DNA of 58,219 nt from WRIS01 sp050945135 (GTDB taxonomy: Bacteria > Actinomycetota > Coriobacteriia > Coriobacteriales > Eggerthellaceae), in contig JBMNSJ010000005.1 of assembly GCA_050945135.1 (NCBI GenBank), positions 1 to 58,219 on the forward strand, in the 5' to 3' direction. The notes beneath the pieces are model-generated. The model did not search any database and was not told where the DNA came from. It saw only the letters and a program-made list of their open reading frames with translations. The translations under genes and the position numbers were made by a program. Each line of letters starts with the position of its first letter. Positions within the stretch are counted from its first letter, which is position 1. Positions 42,172-51,717 of the stretch are shown piece after piece.

Positions 42172-43536
42172 TTAATCAACCCAGATGGTAGCAGAGGTGA
42201 TGCCCTGCATATCTTTGGAAATTGTGGGACACGGTCCAAGTCGTGAGAAGACTCCCATAAAGCGACCGTTATAGAGATAGAGCCCTGAGAGGTTGTTGTA
42301 GAGAAGAGGCTCGGTGCTTACCTCAAGGTCAGATTTTTCTTCTATACCGATATCAGGAACAAGGGTCTTTGTTTGAAAAGGTATGCAATACTCCTGCACA
42401 ATGAAGGGGAAACCTGCTTTTGAGTTTGCGAAGCGGTCAATAAGCTCCGTCCATTCTTGATTGGTTTTTGCGCGACCTGCATAGACATGATCGGCTCCAT
42501 AATGATCGGTGGGCTTAATAATCCACCTATCTTTAGTGTCTTTTACTTGCTGCAGATCGATTTCGCTTGTATCAAGAAAACAGGTGTAGGGGATAGTGTC
42601 TTCAATAAACTTGATTTCATCATCGGTAAGAAAAGCACGAGTCTGCTCCATGAAGAGAACTTGAAAGATTTGCTTATCGTGTACGAGATGCCCCGCAAAG
42701 CTACCAATAAGAGCAACTTTTTCTGCACGAACAGCCTCGATAAGGTTTTGCGACTCTTCCCAATGGTCGATGATGTCGTTGGTAACGCTGCGACGCCAAA
42801 TGGCATCAATGCGTCCGCCGCTTTTGTTACAGAGCTGCTCGCCATCAAATCGTAAATCACGAACGTCGCATATTGCGCATTCCACGCCATAATCAGCAAA
42901 GATCTTGCAAAAAATTTCGAACTCTGCAACAACGGCATTTTCCAGAAAATCGCAGATAGCCACTTGTGGATTTTCAACAGCATGTGCATAGCTTTTATAG
43001 ATAGAGAGAAACTCTTCAACCCAGCTCGTAAAAAGCTCACTGGGTTTAAGTTGGTTTGTCTTGCTAAACTCAGCAAATGCTTGTGAACGTACAATAGAGT
43101 TCACGATTTCGCGGTCTTCGTTCATACCCGAAGACCCGTCAGCATTAAATTCGCAAAACTTTGCGCTGTAATCATCTTCATTCAGGAAAATATCAACTCG
43201 TGCAAAAGGAAGAAGCGCATCATAGCCACGTGGAAGCAGGATTAAGTCAACGAGGCGAGGGTCAAGATTGAAAACGCTCCTATACTCTGAATCGTCAAGG
43301 TAGCGCTGCATTACTTTCTCCAGAATTGCATGTGCTTTCTCGGACACGGCTTCCATGGTTTTATAGGTCTTTTCGTTGTAGAGACGAGGCACGAAGCTCG
43401 ATTTAACAACTTCATGATGTACGATTGCCGTAGAGTTTCTCATATATGATTGCGTCGCTCTTCGACTTGGGATGTCACCATCAAGTGCATTGATAATATC
43501 AAGGTATTCTTGCGTGTAGTCGGCGTTTTTGGTCAT
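42172..43536 (-). CDS. ATP-grasp-like ligase (glutathionylspermidine synthase-like)
   Basis: 454 residues. I do not know the substrate. The pattern ARVDIFLNEDDYSAKFCEFNADGSSGMNEDRE, KVALIGSFAGHLVHDKQIFQVLF and WIIKPTDHYGADHVYAG resembles the C-terminal synthetase domain of glutathionylspermidine synthase and the circularly permuted ATP-grasp group, where CEFNAD.S and W.iKP carry Mg-ATP ligands. It would form an amide or phosphate ester bond. First gene of the operon that includes gltX and a polyferredoxin; the ribosome-binding site AGGA precedes the start. Confidence 0.6.
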   Translation of the reverse strand: MTKNADYTQEYLDIINALDGDIPSRRATQSYMRNSTAIVHHEVVKSSFVPRLYNEKTYKTMEAVSEKAHAILEKVMQRYLDDSEYRSVFNLDPRLVDLILLPRGYDALLPFARVDIFLNEDDYSAKFCEFNADGSSGMNEDREIVNSIVRSQAFAEFSKTNQLKPSELFTSWVEEFLSIYKSYAHAVENPQVAICDFLENAVVAEFEIFCKIFADYGVECAICDVRDLRFDGEQLCNKSGGRIDAIWRRSVTNDIIDHWEESQNLIEAVRAEKVALIGSFAGHLVHDKQIFQVLFMEQTRAFLTDDEIKFIEDTIPYTCFLDTSEIDLQQVKDTKDRWIIKPTDHYGADHVYAGRAKTNQEWTELIDRFANSKAGFPFIVQEYCIPFQTKTLVPDIGIEEKSDLEVSTEPLLYNNLSGLYLYNGRFMGVFSRLGPCPTISKDMQGITSATIWVD

Positions 43537-43664
43537 ACCCGTCCTTTCCTAAAGTCGCATGAGCTCATGATGCTGAGAAAAGTGTATCATGTGCATGTTG
43601 GGCGAACTTTGTAAGCAAGATAAGACCAACTAAAACTCTTATAGATAAAGGAGCCAGTACCACG

Positions 43665-44930
43665 ATGACAGAAAACATTACTTCATCTAGCTTTCTTTTC
43701 ACCTCAGAGTCGGTGACAGAAGGTCATCCCGATAAAGTCTGTGATCAGATATCTGATGCGATTCTTGATGCGATTCTCGAAAAGGAAATTGCACTATCAG
43801 AATCTGGTTATATTGCCCCAAGCGGAGAACCAGCTGATGTTTCGGCGGTACGAAGTGCATGTGAGGTTCTTGCAACCACGGGCTTAGTACTTGTCGCTGG
43901 TGAAATTCGAACGCAAGCCTATATTGACGTCCCTTCAATCGTTCGCGGAGTTATTAATGATATTGGATATAATCGCGCGAAGTATGGTTTTGACGGAGAA
44001 ACCTGCGGCGTAATTAATACAATCCATGAGCAAAGCAGCGATATCGCGCTGGGAGTTGATGCGTCCTACGAAGAGCAGCACGCCATCACACAAGATGAAC
44101 GGGACAAAATTGGGGCCGGCGACCAGGGTATGGTTTTTGGCTATGCCTGCAACGAGACAAAAACTTTGATGCCTTTGCCAATATATCTTGCCCATCGGCT
44201 TGCTGAAGAACTTGCAAACGTGCGCAAGACAAACGTTATTGAGTATTTGCGTCCAGATGGCAAAACACAAGTGAGTGTTCGATATATTGATGGTCGACCA
44301 ACGCAGGTTGAAAAAGTTTTAATCTCGTCGCAGCATGCTGAATCTGTGAGCCAAGAAATCCTTCGCAATGATCTTATCGAAAAGGTTATCAAGCCTGTTT
44401 TTGAGCGAGAGGCTGTCACTGTTTCTGAGGATTTAGAGATTCTTATCAACCCCACCGGACGCTTTGTGATCGGCGGGCCTATGGGTGATTCGGGCTTGAC
44501 CGGTCGTAAAATCATCGTTGATACCTATGGTGGCATGGGTCGGCATGGAGGCGGTTCTTTCTCGGGTAAAGATTGCACCAAGGTTGATCGCTCCGCTGCC
44601 TACGCCGCTCGCTGGGTGGCGAAAAACGTGGTAGCAGCAGGTCTGGCGGATCGATGCGAAGTGCAGATTGCCTACGCAATTGGCATGGCACGCCCGGTAT
44701 CACTCATGGTAGAAACCTTCGGAACCGAACAAGTATCGATAGATAGCATATTGCATGCCGTCGAAGAGGTATTCGATTTGAGACCTGCGGCGATTGTTGA
44801 CGAGCTCGATTTGTGGAGACCAATTTATCGAAAGACATCTACCTATGGGCATTTCGGTCGAGAACTGCCAGAGTTTACGTGGGAGAAAACGAATAAAGTA
44901 GCAGAACTTCGCGCTGCCTGTAATCTGTAG
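43665..44930 (+). CDS. metK: S-adenosylmethionine synthetase
   Basis: Makes SAM from methionine and ATP. 421 residues; motifs GHPDKVCDQISDAILDAIL, GAGDQGMVFGYACNET, GGPMGDSGLTGRKIIVDTYGG and the P-loop-like GGGSFSGKDCTKVDRSAAYAAR are all present. Slightly longer than usual through an insertion near residues 45-55 (SESGYIAPSGEPADVSA). Start fixed by AAAGGAG. I looked for a SAM riboswitch in the 128-bp leader and found none. priA follows by 18 nt and is probably cotranscribed. Confidence 0.97.
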   Translation: MTENITSSSFLFTSESVTEGHPDKVCDQISDAILDAILEKEIALSESGYIAPSGEPADVSAVRSACEVLATTGLVLVAGEIRTQAYIDVPSIVRGVINDIGYNRAKYGFDGETCGVINTIHEQSSDIALGVDASYEEQHAITQDERDKIGAGDQGMVFGYACNETKTLMPLPIYLAHRLAEELANVRKTNVIEYLRPDGKTQVSVRYIDGRPTQVEKVLISSQHAESVSQEILRNDLIEKVIKPVFEREAVTVSEDLEILINPTGRFVIGGPMGDSGLTGRKIIVDTYGGMGRHGGGSFSGKDCTKVDRSAAYAARWVAKNVVAAGLADRCEVQIAYAIGMARPVSLMVETFGTEQVSIDSILHAVEEVFDLRPAAIVDELDLWRPIYRKTSTYGHFGRELPEFTWEKTNKVAELRAACNL

Positions 44931-44948
44931 GGAGCTCACTTCTTCTTT

Positions 44949-47243
44949 ATGCGGATTGCATCAGTCATATTAGATATAGCGACCCAGGCGCTCGATACAG
45001 CTTATAGCTATGTGCTTCCCGAAGATTTGGTTGAGGCTGAAGTAGGCTGCGCGGTTTTGGTTCCTTTTGGTTATCGACAAGCAATCGCCTACATCATCGA
45101 GATTGATGTAGTTGATGAAGAGGATAGTGTTCGATTCAAAGAAATGGGCATCGACGCTTCAAAGCTAAAGGCTGTTCAAGAAGTTCTGTCCTGCTCATAC
45201 TTCGATGAGGATGGAGCCGCTTGTGCACGATTTATGGCTGAGAGATATATTGCACCCTTAAGTGCTTGCATTCGTCTGTTTACCCCTCCTGGTGGGGTTC
45301 CGCGTATGGTTCGCAGTAACAAGCAGTGGAGGATTGAGGAGCCCCAGGTTGGTGCTGTTGATGATCGGTGGGTTAACCTTAATGAAACATGTGAGTTTGT
45401 GCCAAAGCCACATGCAGTGAAGCAAAAAGCAATTTTGGAAGCCTTAGAATCTGGCGATCTTAAAGTGGTCGAGCTTGCGGTTGAATTCGGGGCCATTTCT
45501 AGCACGCTTAAGACCCTTGAGGGTAAAGGGGCAATTTCGATTACGCGTCGCCGTCGTATGCGCGGAAGTGAGTCAAGCTGTTCTTCACAGTTTACTCCCT
45601 CAAAAAAGCCACAGCTAACAAGCGGACAAAACGAAGTGCTTGTCTGTATCAATGAGGCACAAGACAGAGCTTGCGGTGAGGTAATTCTCGTTGATGGAGT
45701 AACGGGTTCGGGTAAAACGGAAGTGTATCTGCAGGCTATCGAGAAGGCGCTATCCGAGGAACAAGGGGCTATTGTTCTTGTTCCCGAAATATCGCTCACT
45801 CCTCAAACCGTAGCTCGTTTTAGGGGGCGCTTTGGAGACACGATTGCTGTTATGCACTCTCGCATGAGTCAAGGCGAGCGCTATGATCAGTGGGATAGAA
45901 TTAAAGTCGGCGATGCGCGGGTGGTGGTAGGAGCTCGAAGTGCCCTGTTTACGCCCATAAAAAATCTTGGCCTAATAGTGATTGATGAAGAGCACGAGGG
46001 CTCGTATAAGCAAGATAGTGCCCCTCGCTATGTATCGCGAGATGTCGCAGAATGGATGGTTCACAAGCGTCATGCAACGCTCGTACTCGGTTCTGCAACT
46101 CCTTCCATAGAGGCTTTGTATAAAGCAGCCAAAAAAGAGAACTGGCATCATGCGGTTTTGCCTGATCGTGTGAATGGCAAAGAGATGCCTGCAATCGAAG
46201 TAGTAGACATGGCCAAGGTCTTTGGTAGCGGTAATCGATCTATGTTTTCTCCGAAACTTGTTGCTGCATTATGCGATTGCATAGAGGCAGGTCAAAAGGC
46301 TGTACTGCTTTTGAACCAACGCGGCTTTGCGCGATTTTTGCTTTGTCGTAATTGCGGCTTTGTTCCGGAGTGTCCCTCGTGTGCTCTTTCGTTAACGTAT
46401 CATGAGCGCGGAAATACGCTGGTATGTCATCATTGCGGACACAAAGAGCAATCACCGGCCAGCTGCCCACAATGTGGAAGCCCGTATCTCCAGAAGTTTG
46501 GTGCTGGAACGCAGCGGGTTGAGGCAGAGCTCGTTGCAAGGTTGAGCGATTATGAAACGAAGATTATTCGCATGGATGCCGACACCACGTCGCGAAAAGG
46601 ATCTCATCAACGTCTTCTTGAAGAGTTCGGAGAGCCAGGCCCTGCAGTGTTGCTGGGAACTCAAATGATTGCTAAAGGGCTTGATTATGACGATGTAACG
46701 CTCGTAGGAGTTATTAATGCCGATACAATTCTTAAGCTCCCCGATTTCAGAAGCGCCGAGCGTACTTTTGATTTAATTGAGCAGGTGGCTGGTCGTGCGG
46801 GAAGGGCTCATCTGCCGGGTAAAGTAATTGTCCAAACATATCTTGCTGACGCAGCTGCGATACGTGCTGCCGCCGCCTATGATCGTGCCCAGTTTTTACG
46901 AAGCGAGCTTCCTAAGCGCAAAGAGCTGGGATACCCTCCCTATAAGCGTTTGGCAAATGTTTTGGTATGGGGCAAAAATGAATATGAGGTTAAATCGCAC
47001 GCCCAAGAGATATTTACGCACATAGATCGTTTTATCTCTGAACAGGGTGGTAGCGATTGGATTGCCTATCCTGCCGTGCCCTGCGTATTGGCCAAACTGC
47101 GAGATACGTTTCGTTATCACATTGTTGTTCGCGCACCCGAATCGGCTAATATTTCGCAGATGCTTACACCTATTTTCAGAAAGCGAAAAACGCAGCCAAA
47201 CGTGAATGTTGCGGTTGATGTCGACCCCGATGATCTTCTCTAG
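44949..47243 (+). CDS. priA: Primosomal protein N' (replication restart helicase)
   Basis: Recognises stalled replication forks and reloads the replisome. 764 residues: 3'-binding domain and winged helix in the N-terminal third, Walker A GVTGSGKTEVYLQ (about 251), DEEH box (about 345), the zinc-binding module CRNCGFVPECPSC...CHHCGHKEQSPASCPQCG (about 466-510) inserted in the second helicase lobe, and QVAGRAGR (motif VI). The four CxxC pairs are complete. Length is typical. Confidence 0.96.
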   Translation: MRIASVILDIATQALDTAYSYVLPEDLVEAEVGCAVLVPFGYRQAIAYIIEIDVVDEEDSVRFKEMGIDASKLKAVQEVLSCSYFDEDGAACARFMAERYIAPLSACIRLFTPPGGVPRMVRSNKQWRIEEPQVGAVDDRWVNLNETCEFVPKPHAVKQKAILEALESGDLKVVELAVEFGAISSTLKTLEGKGAISITRRRRMRGSESSCSSQFTPSKKPQLTSGQNEVLVCINEAQDRACGEVILVDGVTGSGKTEVYLQAIEKALSEEQGAIVLVPEISLTPQTVARFRGRFGDTIAVMHSRMSQGERYDQWDRIKVGDARVVVGARSALFTPIKNLGLIVIDEEHEGSYKQDSAPRYVSRDVAEWMVHKRHATLVLGSATPSIEALYKAAKKENWHHAVLPDRVNGKEMPAIEVVDMAKVFGSGNRSMFSPKLVAALCDCIEAGQKAVLLLNQRGFARFLLCRNCGFVPECPSCALSLTYHERGNTLVCHHCGHKEQSPASCPQCGSPYLQKFGAGTQRVEAELVARLSDYETKIIRMDADTTSRKGSHQRLLEEFGEPGPAVLLGTQMIAKGLDYDDVTLVGVINADTILKLPDFRSAERTFDLIEQVAGRAGRAHLPGKVIVQTYLADAAAIRAAAAYDRAQFLRSELPKRKELGYPPYKRLANVLVWGKNEYEVKSHAQEIFTHIDRFISEQGGSDWIAYPAVPCVLAKLRDTFRYHIVVRAPESANISQMLTPIFRKRKTQPNVNVAVDVDPDDLL

Positions 47244-47299
47244 AGGTGCTAAGAATTCACACTCGTGATTAATAAAGTGCGTATCTACGTGTAAGGCTC

Positions 47300-47308
47300 T
47301 GCTATAAT
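47300..47308 (+). promoter_or_regulatory. Extended -10 promoter of the large surface protein
   Basis: TGC-TATAAT, start near 47315, 35 nt before the GTG at 47350. Confidence 0.45.
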
Positions 47309-47349
47309 CATGTCCTCCTTTTCCGCTGCAACTATTTTGGGGGTTGATA

Positions 47350-47514
47350 GTGAAACAGCACATATCAGAGGATCTATCTCAGCAATCACTTTCGCGCCGA
47401 GGGTTTTTAGGCTTAAGCGCTACAGGTATCGTAGCGGTCTTGGGAGTCTTCGTTGATAAAACACTATTACCTATGCTTATGCTGATGAAACGGGCGGTAT
47501 TTCATGGGAAGTAA
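47350..47514 (+). pseudogene. N-terminal Tat-signal fragment of the large surface protein, frameshifted
   Basis: GTG start with GGGGG 7 nt upstream; 54 codons: VKQHISEDLSQQSLSRRGFLGLSATGI..., a twin-arginine signal peptide (SRRGFLG) and hydrophobic core ending at VFVDK. The frame then terminates at 47514. At the four-A run 47458-47461, adding one A continues as VDKNTITYAYADETGGISW and joins the open frame of the next feature (47652 is only its first start codon). So this is the true 5' end of that gene. Confidence 0.75.
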
Positions 47515-47651
47515 GGGTTGTCGCGCGTTGGGAGGCGGGTATAGTAGCCTACGATGCCGAAAAATCTCAACCAGAGAAGAACATAATCGTTCCTCTTGAA
47601 GGTGCAAAAATTACCCTTACTTCGTATGCAACTAATAAAGCCTTTTCGGGT

Positions 47652-50600
47652 GTGACCGACAAAGACGGAACGCTCGTTATCGACCTGCACGACTTCGCTG
47701 AAACCGATCGATACGGCTGGGGAGATTTTGCATGTTGGGCAAGCCTCTTGGTTGCAAAAGATGGATATCGCGTATATGAGACGGGTATGGCGCGTTTAAG
47801 CGGAGCCGATGTAGTGCAGGTTGCAAGTCAGCCCCTCAACGAAAAGCCCTACTTTCGTAAAGCTAGCTTCAACGACTTTGATATCCAGTATTCAAAAGAC
47901 ATGGACTTCGCTGTTCTTCCAGGTAATCGTGAAAGCCATAGTGTGGGCATAAAGTTTGCTACAACTTCTTCAAGTAAGGTCAAGCTTGGCTATTGGCATA
48001 AAGGAAAGCGATGGCAAGAACAAGAAGTTACTCCACAAAATGGAATCGCAGAAGTAACTCTTAGCCATGCTGATTTGCTCTACCGTGATGACTGGAATTC
48101 GTGGGAGCTTGAAGCCAATAAAGCTATCGAAATTCGAGCAACGCAAGATGGCGTAACAACAAAGATGACTCCTAGCTTTAGATCTGTGAATGGAGTTATA
48201 GAAAAGCCTTCAAGTGGCGATAATCAACAGGTACCGTTTTTTTCAAGCGGAACATTAAAAGATGTTGCAGGAGGTAATAATGATTTAAAAATCGTTGTCC
48301 CTGCAGGTGTTCCATTAATCGGAGGGCTCTCAGTAAAGCTGTGGGCTCCTGTTCTGCCTTTTACCTACTCTTTCGATCCAGCGGGATACGCCGCAATAGG
48401 CTTCGGTACCGGTAGCACGCTTTATGCGCGAAAAGACGGCAGATTTGATCCTGATGGGTGTAAAAAGCAACCACGCAAATCCATTAAAGAACAGTGGAAA
48501 AAAATGAACGAGAAGTGCGACCAATCTGTTCAAAACTATAAGGATGCACGAACTTGTTGCGGGCCTTTTACCGGCACGGGTCTTATGGATGTTTCAAGCG
48601 CTCTCAAGTTTGGCTGGAGCGCGGGTGCTGGATTATTTGCAGAGTGGGATATTGGCAACAAGAATTGGAAGGGTGGGGCGCAGGCTTCTGTTGGTCTGGC
48701 GATGTCATACGAGTTCAGCCTTCAGTATTCCTTGGGTCCGGTTCCTGCCTATATCTCTTTTGAGTTTGGTGCCGGAGCATCGGTTGGTATAAAAGGGGCA
48801 ATGGCAGTACAGGGCTTTTTCGAGCGCTTTGATTTCTCTCCTTCAGGTGGGCAGGCTGATATATCAATTTCACTCTATGTGGGCGCGGGTATCGGAATTG
48901 AAGGACTCGCCTCGATTGGTGTTCGAGGAGGAGGCTATATCTCGACTCTGCTTGGATATTATCCGAAAATTGATAAGCCGCAACCACATTTTGCTGTTCA
49001 GGTTGGGTGCGAGCTTTCCTGGGTTGTTCAGATATTCATTTCCAAGTGGAGTGGCACGATTGTTCGTAGCAAGTGGCCAAGTATTTATGACAACTGGGCT
49101 TCTTCTGCGTATAACTCAGATGCCGTCGAACTAACCGAGGGTGACGAGGCCTTTATGTTTAGGCTCGATGATTTTTCCCTTGGCTTTTCGTGTCCTGATA
49201 ATTCCTTACCCGGTGATGCGGGTGCAGATCCCTCTGCGGGATTTGTTCTCGTGAAAAACTCTGAACTTGCAGAAACGAAAGAACTGGTTGCGACGCAGCA
49301 GACGGGGGGTACTGCAGCTGATGAGCTCGATGTGATACCCGAGTTTAGCTGTGTTGAGTACACCGGTGATGGCGGTTCGACTACCTTAGCTTCCTGTGCA
49401 GTAGCCGGTGCTCTTTCTGCCGGTGAACAGGGTGTGAAGCCCACGACTGATACAATTATTTATAAGGATGTATTCTCGGCTCCTCAAATAAAATCGATTA
49501 CCGATAGAGCAGGTCAGTCGTATCTTTTCCGCATTCTTACGGTGGAATATCCAGATGGGCTTCGCTCTAGACTTTCGGTTGCAAGGTTTGACAAGGGAAG
49601 TGGCACCTGGGGTAAGCCACAGTGTCTCGAGTTTCCGTTTCAGTGTGAATCAGCCTATCCGACAGACCTTGAAGCAGACGACAAACGTATCGACACCTTC
49701 GATTATGATTTCGATGTCTCAATCAATCGAGATACAAAAGACAACACAGGGGTTAGTATGTATGTCCACCTCATATCAGGCACGCGTCCTGATGGTGACA
49801 ACACGAAGCTTACCGGATTGTTTTCAGCAAAGTGGTATTCGACACACATTCAGCTTGATGCGGATGGCAAGGCAAAGAGGGCAGCTACCAAACGAGTTAA
49901 TGTTCCAGGTGAAACTAATAGGATTCCTCTCCATCCTTTTGTGACCAGCCTTAATGATAATAATTTTACTCCAAACGTGCTTTATGGCTATCTCATTGCG
50001 GAAATTCCTGATGGCTTGACACCTTTTAACGGGACATCTTCTGCGGTCTTGGAGTTTTCTTTGCGTACACTTAGCCACGAAAGAAAGTGCCCCGATTGGA
50101 AAAACCCAATAGAAACAACCTGGGGCGAGCGTATTGACCAATGGGAACGACCGACTGCGTTTTATACCTGCTATTACCAAAACAGCACGCTGCATACGTC
50201 AGTTCTTATTCCTTCGGCATCAGCTAAGCTAGGTTCGCTCTTTAGTATCCCTCTGGGATCTGCAGGTGATAGTAAAACCTTCGCACGTCGTAAAGGTACT
50301 GCGTTTAAAGTGGGCTATTACTTCGGTAAAGAAGGATTCTTTCATCTTGACGAAGCTGGTGAGCTTTGCTTTGAGCGGCGAATGGACAATTATACGGCAA
50401 AGATTGGCCCCCGCAATTTTGCCGTCAAATCATTTGCAGTAAGCCCTGATGGTAGATGGCTCTACCTAACAAAGGCGGATACCGGTCCACGGGCTGATAC
50501 GATTGATGAAAACAATAATCATTCGCCAAAAGATAACGCGAAGCTTCATATGGTGTATGCCAGCCATCTGGCAAGCGACAAATTCAGCGAGCCTTTTGCG

Positions 50601-51512
50601 TTTTGTGAGCTCGCGGCTCCAGCCGATGATGTAGTGCTCAATCATTTGGGGAATAACCACGAAGCGGCATCGGTGATATATCAAAGCATCACAGACATGA
50701 CGCGAAGCGCAAGCAATATCCATTGTGCAGTTGTTCCGTTTTTGCGCTATCTGGTTCCCACCGCTTTTTATTCACATATGCCTTTGGTGGGTGCTGGAAA
50801 AGAGGAAACCTTCTATATCGAAGTACGAAACGATGGAAATACTTTGGTAAGTGCTTGCGTCCTTGAGCTTTTAGATGGTGCAGGTAACGTGTTTCAAGAG
50901 GTGAAGCTTGATTGTATGCGCGCAAATGTTATGCCTGACCAGATGGATGCTTTGCAGGCTGTTGGAGCAACGGTCTCGCCAATCGATGATGTGGAATCGA
51001 GCGGTGTAGCTGACGATGCGGTTTCTACCTTATACGATTTTGGAGAAGCACCAGTCTTAGACGAAGCAACTGAGTCAGGTGTTTTGGTTCCAGGACGAAG
51101 GCGCGTTTATAAGATTGCCGTAACAATCCCCGATACATGGCGCGGTAAGCAAACTATTCAGGTGCAAGTGAAAAAGGGTTCAATAGATATTGCAACACTT
51201 GATACGCATGCAAGCGGTGAAGATGGTGAAACTGTGGCTTCAGCACTTGACGGTACCGAGATATTTGAGCAGGTCACTCTTTCGTCTGGTTTGGATTTAG
51301 CCCAGTTAGAACTCGAGGATGAAACGCAAGCATGTAACTATTCGTACGAGGGTTCAGGCGACGATGACGCAGACGATAACAACAAAAAGGGCCTCATTCC
51401 GAGCGCCGGAGATCCCACAGATATTGTTGTTCCGGGTATAGTCGCGGTTGCAGGAACTGGTTTAGCTGCCTATAGTGCACGCCGCTCACGTCTTGAAAGA
51501 AATGATGATTGA
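47652..51512 (+). CDS. Large exported surface protein with C-terminal membrane/sorting tail (5' end frameshifted)
   Basis: 1286 residues from the first in-frame GTG, but the frame is continuous back to about 47460 and belongs to the Tat-signal fragment at 47350, giving about 1387 residues if the shift is repaired. Function unknown. The N-part includes a carboxypeptidase-regulatory-like beta domain (VPLEGAKITLTSYATNKAFSGVTDKDG). A glycine-rich middle (residues about 300-470, GAGLFAEWD, GAGASVGIKGAM, GAGIGIEGLASIGVRGG) looks like a beta-structured repeat region. A later stretch, VKSFAVSPDGRWLYLTKA, resembles a beta-propeller blade. The C-terminus KKGLIPSAGDPTDIVVPGIVAVAGTGLAAYSARRSR is a helix plus Arg-rich tail preceded by an LPxTG-like LIPSAGD, suggesting cell-wall or membrane anchoring. 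Confidence 0.7.
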   Translation: MTDKDGTLVIDLHDFAETDRYGWGDFACWASLLVAKDGYRVYETGMARLSGADVVQVASQPLNEKPYFRKASFNDFDIQYSKDMDFAVLPGNRESHSVGIKFATTSSSKVKLGYWHKGKRWQEQEVTPQNGIAEVTLSHADLLYRDDWNSWELEANKAIEIRATQDGVTTKMTPSFRSVNGVIEKPSSGDNQQVPFFSSGTLKDVAGGNNDLKIVVPAGVPLIGGLSVKLWAPVLPFTYSFDPAGYAAIGFGTGSTLYARKDGRFDPDGCKKQPRKSIKEQWKKMNEKCDQSVQNYKDARTCCGPFTGTGLMDVSSALKFGWSAGAGLFAEWDIGNKNWKGGAQASVGLAMSYEFSLQYSLGPVPAYISFEFGAGASVGIKGAMAVQGFFERFDFSPSGGQADISISLYVGAGIGIEGLASIGVRGGGYISTLLGYYPKIDKPQPHFAVQVGCELSWVVQIFISKWSGTIVRSKWPSIYDNWASSAYNSDAVELTEGDEAFMFRLDDFSLGFSCPDNSLPGDAGADPSAGFVLVKNSELAETKELVATQQTGGTAADELDVIPEFSCVEYTGDGGSTTLASCAVAGALSAGEQGVKPTTDTIIYKDVFSAPQIKSITDRAGQSYLFRILTVEYPDGLRSRLSVARFDKGSGTWGKPQCLEFPFQCESAYPTDLEADDKRIDTFDYDFDVSINRDTKDNTGVSMYVHLISGTRPDGDNTKLTGLFSAKWYSTHIQLDADGKAKRAATKRVNVPGETNRIPLHPFVTSLNDNNFTPNVLYGYLIAEIPDGLTPFNGTSSAVLEFSLRTLSHERKCPDWKNPIETTWGERIDQWERPTAFYTCYYQNSTLHTSVLIPSASAKLGSLFSIPLGSAGDSKTFARRKGTAFKVGYYFGKEGFFHLDEAGELCFERRMDNYTAKIGPRNFAVKSFAVSPDGRWLYLTKADTGPRADTIDENNNHSPKDNAKLHMVYASHLASDKFSEPFAFCELAAPADDVVLNHLGNNHEAASVIYQSITDMTRSASNIHCAVVPFLRYLVPTAFYSHMPLVGAGKEETFYIEVRNDGNTLVSACVLELLDGAGNVFQEVKLDCMRANVMPDQMDALQAVGATVSPIDDVESSGVADDAVSTLYDFGEAPVLDEATESGVLVPGRRRVYKIAVTIPDTWRGKQTIQVQVKKGSIDIATLDTHASGEDGETVASALDGTEIFEQVTLSSGLDLAQLELEDETQACNYSYEGSGDDDADDNNKKGLIPSAGDPTDIVVPGIVAVAGTGLAAYSARRSRLERNDD

Positions 51513-51645
51513 TCCCGAAGAGTAGCGTGCTTTGGGCTTGCTTATGTGTGTGCGCCTTGGGTTTTGTTGTTTACATAGTAAATGCATGTTGAGTGTATGG
51601 GGTAAGGTGCTTTTACGAGTAAGTGTCTCGGTTCCTAGGCTTTCG

Positions 51646-51654
51646 TGGTATAGT
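51646..51654 (+). promoter_or_regulatory. Extended -10 promoter of rpoD
   Basis: TGG-TATAGT, start expected near 51661, about 57 nt before the GTG at 51718. Confidence 0.45.
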
Positions 51655-51717
51655 GTTTGATGTATTTTTATGCCCTAGAATCCCATGAAAAGGGCGAATT
51701 CTTGGAAAGGAATGTTT

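Noticed and set aside
42175..43536. T-box leader for the gltX operon
   Set aside because: gltX lies inside an operon with zero-length junctions; no T-box sequence is seen.
43537..43664. SAM riboswitch upstream of metK
   Set aside because: No SAM-I, SAM-II or SAM-IV core is recognisable and there is no terminator in this short leader.
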